Part shown: piece by piece, positions 62,601 to 64,000 of the stretch | How the letters are laid out: every line of letters starts with the position of its first letter | Numbering within the stretch: position 1 is the stretch's first letter | Assembly (NCBI RefSeq): GCF_947496855.1 | Contig: NZ_CANMED010000008.1 | Coordinates: 388,509-452,508 of the forward strand | Reading direction: 5' to 3' | Origin: an uncultured Aquimarina sp. | GTDB taxonomy: Bacteria > Bacteroidota > Bacteroidia > Flavobacteriales > Flavobacteriaceae | DNA: 64,000 nucleotides | Position numbers and translations under genes: made by a program | Notes under the pieces: model-generated | What the model saw: the letters and a program-made list of their open reading frames with translations, nothing else | The model's database searches: none | What the model was told of the DNA's origin: nothing

Positions 62601-63990
62601 CTTCTTGGTCAGAAATTCTAACTCCTGTAGAAGCAGGTCCTTGCTCATCATTAGCAACTACCCATTTCTTACCAGCGTTTCTAGATTTTTCTAACCATCT
62701 GCGTACATCATTGTGAACATTATTTTTCCCAGTTTGGATAGAAGCTCCAGTTAAATCTGAATTATTTCCTAACAATGGATTATATCGTTGATCTTGTTGA
62801 TTAGGATACGTATGGATAACTATATTATGATCATATGGATCTACATTTTTGATATACGTAGCGGTTGATTTCACAACATTATCTGTCAACGTTGTTTCTT
62901 CGGTTAGGTTCCAATTAAGTGCTAAGTGATGTCCAAATCTAGCTATCAATTCACGATAGTATAATTTTCTTTCACGTCCAAAACCATTTCCATCCATCAA
63001 ATTATCATTTTCTGTTTCCATGGTTTTGAAATGCAAATAAATACCCTTTTTATCAGCATACTCCATTACTTTTTCCCACTGCGCCATCTTAGAAACATCA
63101 AAACGATCTTTGTTTACCTTACTCCATTGTTGATTACGAGATGTATTACCATATTCTTGTAAGGAAACCTTCAATGTATGAGGAAAAACTGCACCACCAT
63201 CACCACTACTGTTCCACGTTAAAAAAGACATTACATTTGCTCCTTCTACGGAAAGATAATTTAACATACCTAAAATCTCAGTTCCTTTACCATTATTCCA
63301 GGTATATGAACTTGCATCGTTAGCTACATAATCTCTTTGATGTGGTTGCCATGTTTTGCTTCCTATTTTATTAAGATTATTATTATAACTAGGTGTAGCA
63401 TCAAAATCAACATAATTAAAAGCATTTTCTGGAGAATCTGCTCCGGCTTTTACAAACCATGGTCCATTAGGACTACTAGGGTTTGTTCCTACATGCCTTA
63501 AATAATGCTCTCCAACATATTTTAATCTACCAAGATTTTTGCTTCTAAAATCTCTATCAGATTTATCTGATTCAGAAATATTAAAAGATCCGGTATCTCC
63601 ATTCATAAATCCAGCATTAGCTCCTCCACCATTAATAGCTACGTTAGATCCTGATTTAAATGAAGCAGACCAATTCCATGTTCCGGTTTGATCTGGTGCA
63701 AAGTTTACTCGCCATTTATTTCCAGAATCACAGCTATTATTTTCTGCATTTCCACAAGCAGCAAAATAGCCTGGTACTTTATAACTTCTATTACTTCCTG
63801 AATGCGTAAAAGTTACTTCTAATAGATAATCCGAAAATGGATTTGGATTCGCGGCCTCTGAGGTGTTAGGACCGTTGAAAGTCAAAGTGACTTTATGCCA
63901 CCTTTTTAATTCTCCTTCTGGAGTTTGTGCTTGGAGCAAAAGCCCAAGAAACAAAAATGTTAAAAAAACGTTTAGTTTAGTTAGTTTCAT
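59635..63990 (-). CDS. Giant multi-domain putative glycoside hydrolase (DUF5060/TIM barrel) with T9SS domain
   Basis: A 1451-residue secreted protein. Order: signal peptide (1-22); DUF5060-type beta domain (about 28-140); TIM-barrel-like catalytic domain (about 155-520), with candidate acids E364/E365 (LNWNLTEET) and D448/E449 (VVANDEQGP); a collagen-binding-like beta domain (about 535-608); an unassigned module (about 615-765); a GH115-C-like module (about 780-985, VAVEAEHFLD); an Ig domain (about 1000-1090); CBM6-like (about 1100-1230); DNRLRE (about 1235-1370); sorting domain (about 1380-1451). It is probably an endo- or exo-glycosidase on a decorated algal glycan. The substrate and GH family number are not decidable here. 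Confidence 0.85.
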   Translation of the reverse strand: MKLTKLNVFLTFLFLGLLLQAQTPEGELKRWHKVTLTFNGPNTSEAANPNPFSDYLLEVTFTHSGSNRSYKVPGYFAACGNAENNSCDSGNKWRVNFAPDQTGTWNWSASFKSGSNVAINGGGANAGFMNGDTGSFNISESDKSDRDFRSKNLGRLKYVGEHYLRHVGTNPSSPNGPWFVKAGADSPENAFNYVDFDATPSYNNNLNKIGSKTWQPHQRDYVANDASSYTWNNGKGTEILGMLNYLSVEGANVMSFLTWNSSGDGGAVFPHTLKVSLQEYGNTSRNQQWSKVNKDRFDVSKMAQWEKVMEYADKKGIYLHFKTMETENDNLMDGNGFGRERKLYYRELIARFGHHLALNWNLTEETTLTDNVVKSTATYIKNVDPYDHNIVIHTYPNQQDQRYNPLLGNNSDLTGASIQTGKNNVHNDVRRWLEKSRNAGKKWVVANDEQGPASTGVRISDQEVRHRILWATLMAGGTGVEYYSGYTNDDGDINGNDHRKRGNKYKEGGYALNFFNRYLQSDMANMISSDGVTSDNNDYVFSKSGNIYAVYRPNGGSTGLSLPGGNNKYDVQWYNPRSGGGLTAKTTLGSNLVAPDNNDWVALVISKDGDNGGGDCGTISMQAISDFPTIAVTGFSPAYKDNTRNALAIDASQYKDEFAAAEATFNGDTGTYDIRLATLTETDGESTYRVSIDGKEIGEFTNPTSSTDYSPSGATFTGIQINKGDKIRVAFSSHTNGTIPEGNGTAYSRGRWTALDFICTDGGDGDGDGDCVALEQNGVVAVEAEHFLDQSKVNDRKWYTQNGSAATPTPDPDPAHAGGASSGGYLEILPDTRVTHSDPLANGVSFSNTPGQVAIINYKVKFTTPGKYFVWVRAHSTGSEDNGIHVGIDGNWPASGARMQWCAGKNQWTWESKQRTNANHCGEAEKIYINVPSAGVHTISFSMREDGFEMDKFVLSKSYTKPTGNGPDEVLVDCGDENKLPQVSITSPANGASFDIDQTIPLVANASDTDGTVAKVEFFINNNLAATEQSEPYNTSTTIANPGNYTITAKATDNDGAVTTSQSVNITVEDDSVPPTDAIDIPGTFEAEDFELKSGSVRIEDTPGTTSGKNLGFINNEDFVDYTVNVDSSSEYTFDIYASSDGTGGKVDITESGTVVGSINIPVTGQWHSYKKYSTTVSLSSGEKVLRLSFTGGSGYLYNIDKVVTTKIQPVEQTVTLSPIHDAFLQGSARDNSDMVRIELNNRTGYLMFDLSSINGTITKADLKFTVYSDAGNGNISVNKGNSSNWTESNLSNSNKPGKGVQLGTLNANFPVGSTKTIPLKTAQISGNKLSLIIDALSGNDFAFASKENGSVTQAQLVVTYDTNRDNNLDISNDITFYPNPVVDVINISGETAGKTIKMYNTIGVLVKEVVLQENQNTIDMSDLASGIYIINILEAGKTNKILSAKKVLKR

Positions 63991-64000
63991 GATTTTAAAT

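Noticed and set aside
44077..63990. A complete polysaccharide utilisation locus
   Set aside because: The secreted enzymes are there, but no SusC/SusD pair, sulfatase or sensor for them lies inside the window, and the TonB gene at the left edge is 40 kb away.

Overview
The window looks like a stretch of chromosome from a marine member of the Flavobacteriaceae (Bacteroidota), plausibly an Aquimarina-like polysaccharide degrader. The evidence is AT-rich DNA, a long Bacteroidota-type SecA of 1118 residues, type IX secretion (T9SS) C-terminal sorting domains on the secreted enzymes, TTG-N19-TAnnTTTG promoters where promoters can be read, a TonB receptor with an N-terminal carboxypeptidase-like domain, and many families typical of the group (DUF2911, DUF2795, DUF6249, MeaB, PduO). 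I see no tRNA, rRNA, CRISPR array, transposase or phage gene.

Region 1 (1-9840) is metal and envelope redox. It holds the 3' part of a TonB receptor with a thioredoxin-like partner, a DtxR/MntR-type regulator, and a four-gene TroABCD-like Mn/Zn ABC importer whose two permeases both end in a winged-helix-like cytoplasmic extension, followed by a glutaredoxin-like secreted protein. Region 2 (10083-17290) has two membrane proteins that share a duplicated 5' leader hairpin, a GntR-controlled ABC operon with a readable promoter and operator, a phosphoesterase, and a MarR gene followed by three small genes behind perfect TTTCTATAGAAA palindromes. Region 3 (17695-27830) is mostly housekeeping: a 2-oxoacid dehydrogenase E2, a family 2 glycosyltransferase that appears to lack a standard start codon, recR, two tiny overlapping membrane genes feeding into a cobalamin adenosyltransferase, secA and a PadR pair.

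Region 4 (27941-36334) is the most unusual part. Two ECF sigma/anti-sigma operons lie near each other. Three promoters in this region fit the same GYAACM-N16-CGTC pattern: both sigma genes and a divergent DUF6249 gene. Interspersed are three paralogous secreted proteins made of one or two copies of a short module that resembles the core of a T9SS sorting domain. Two small genes here look frameshifted.

Region 5 (36339-52139) carries a carotenoid/retinol-type oxidoreductase, MeaB, a PagL-like lipid A deacylase, a class A penicillin-binding protein, a T9SS expansin, a large VIT/vWA protein with a TonB C-terminal domain in its middle and DUF2135 at its end, a PAP2 phosphatase, an OmpA protein and a MATE exporter. 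Region 6 (52248-63990) is a run of four large secreted carbohydrate-active proteins on the minus strand: GH9-CBM3, a beta-helix protein, an agarase/porphyranase-like GH16 and a 1451-residue DUF5060-type putative glycosidase. The last three share the same C-terminal block (CBM6-like, DNRLRE/CBM96-like, sorting domain), and in two of them about 1 kb is nearly identical at the DNA level. With the expansin, the set suggests attack on cellulose plus an algal galactan. No SusC/SusD pair for these enzymes lies inside the window.
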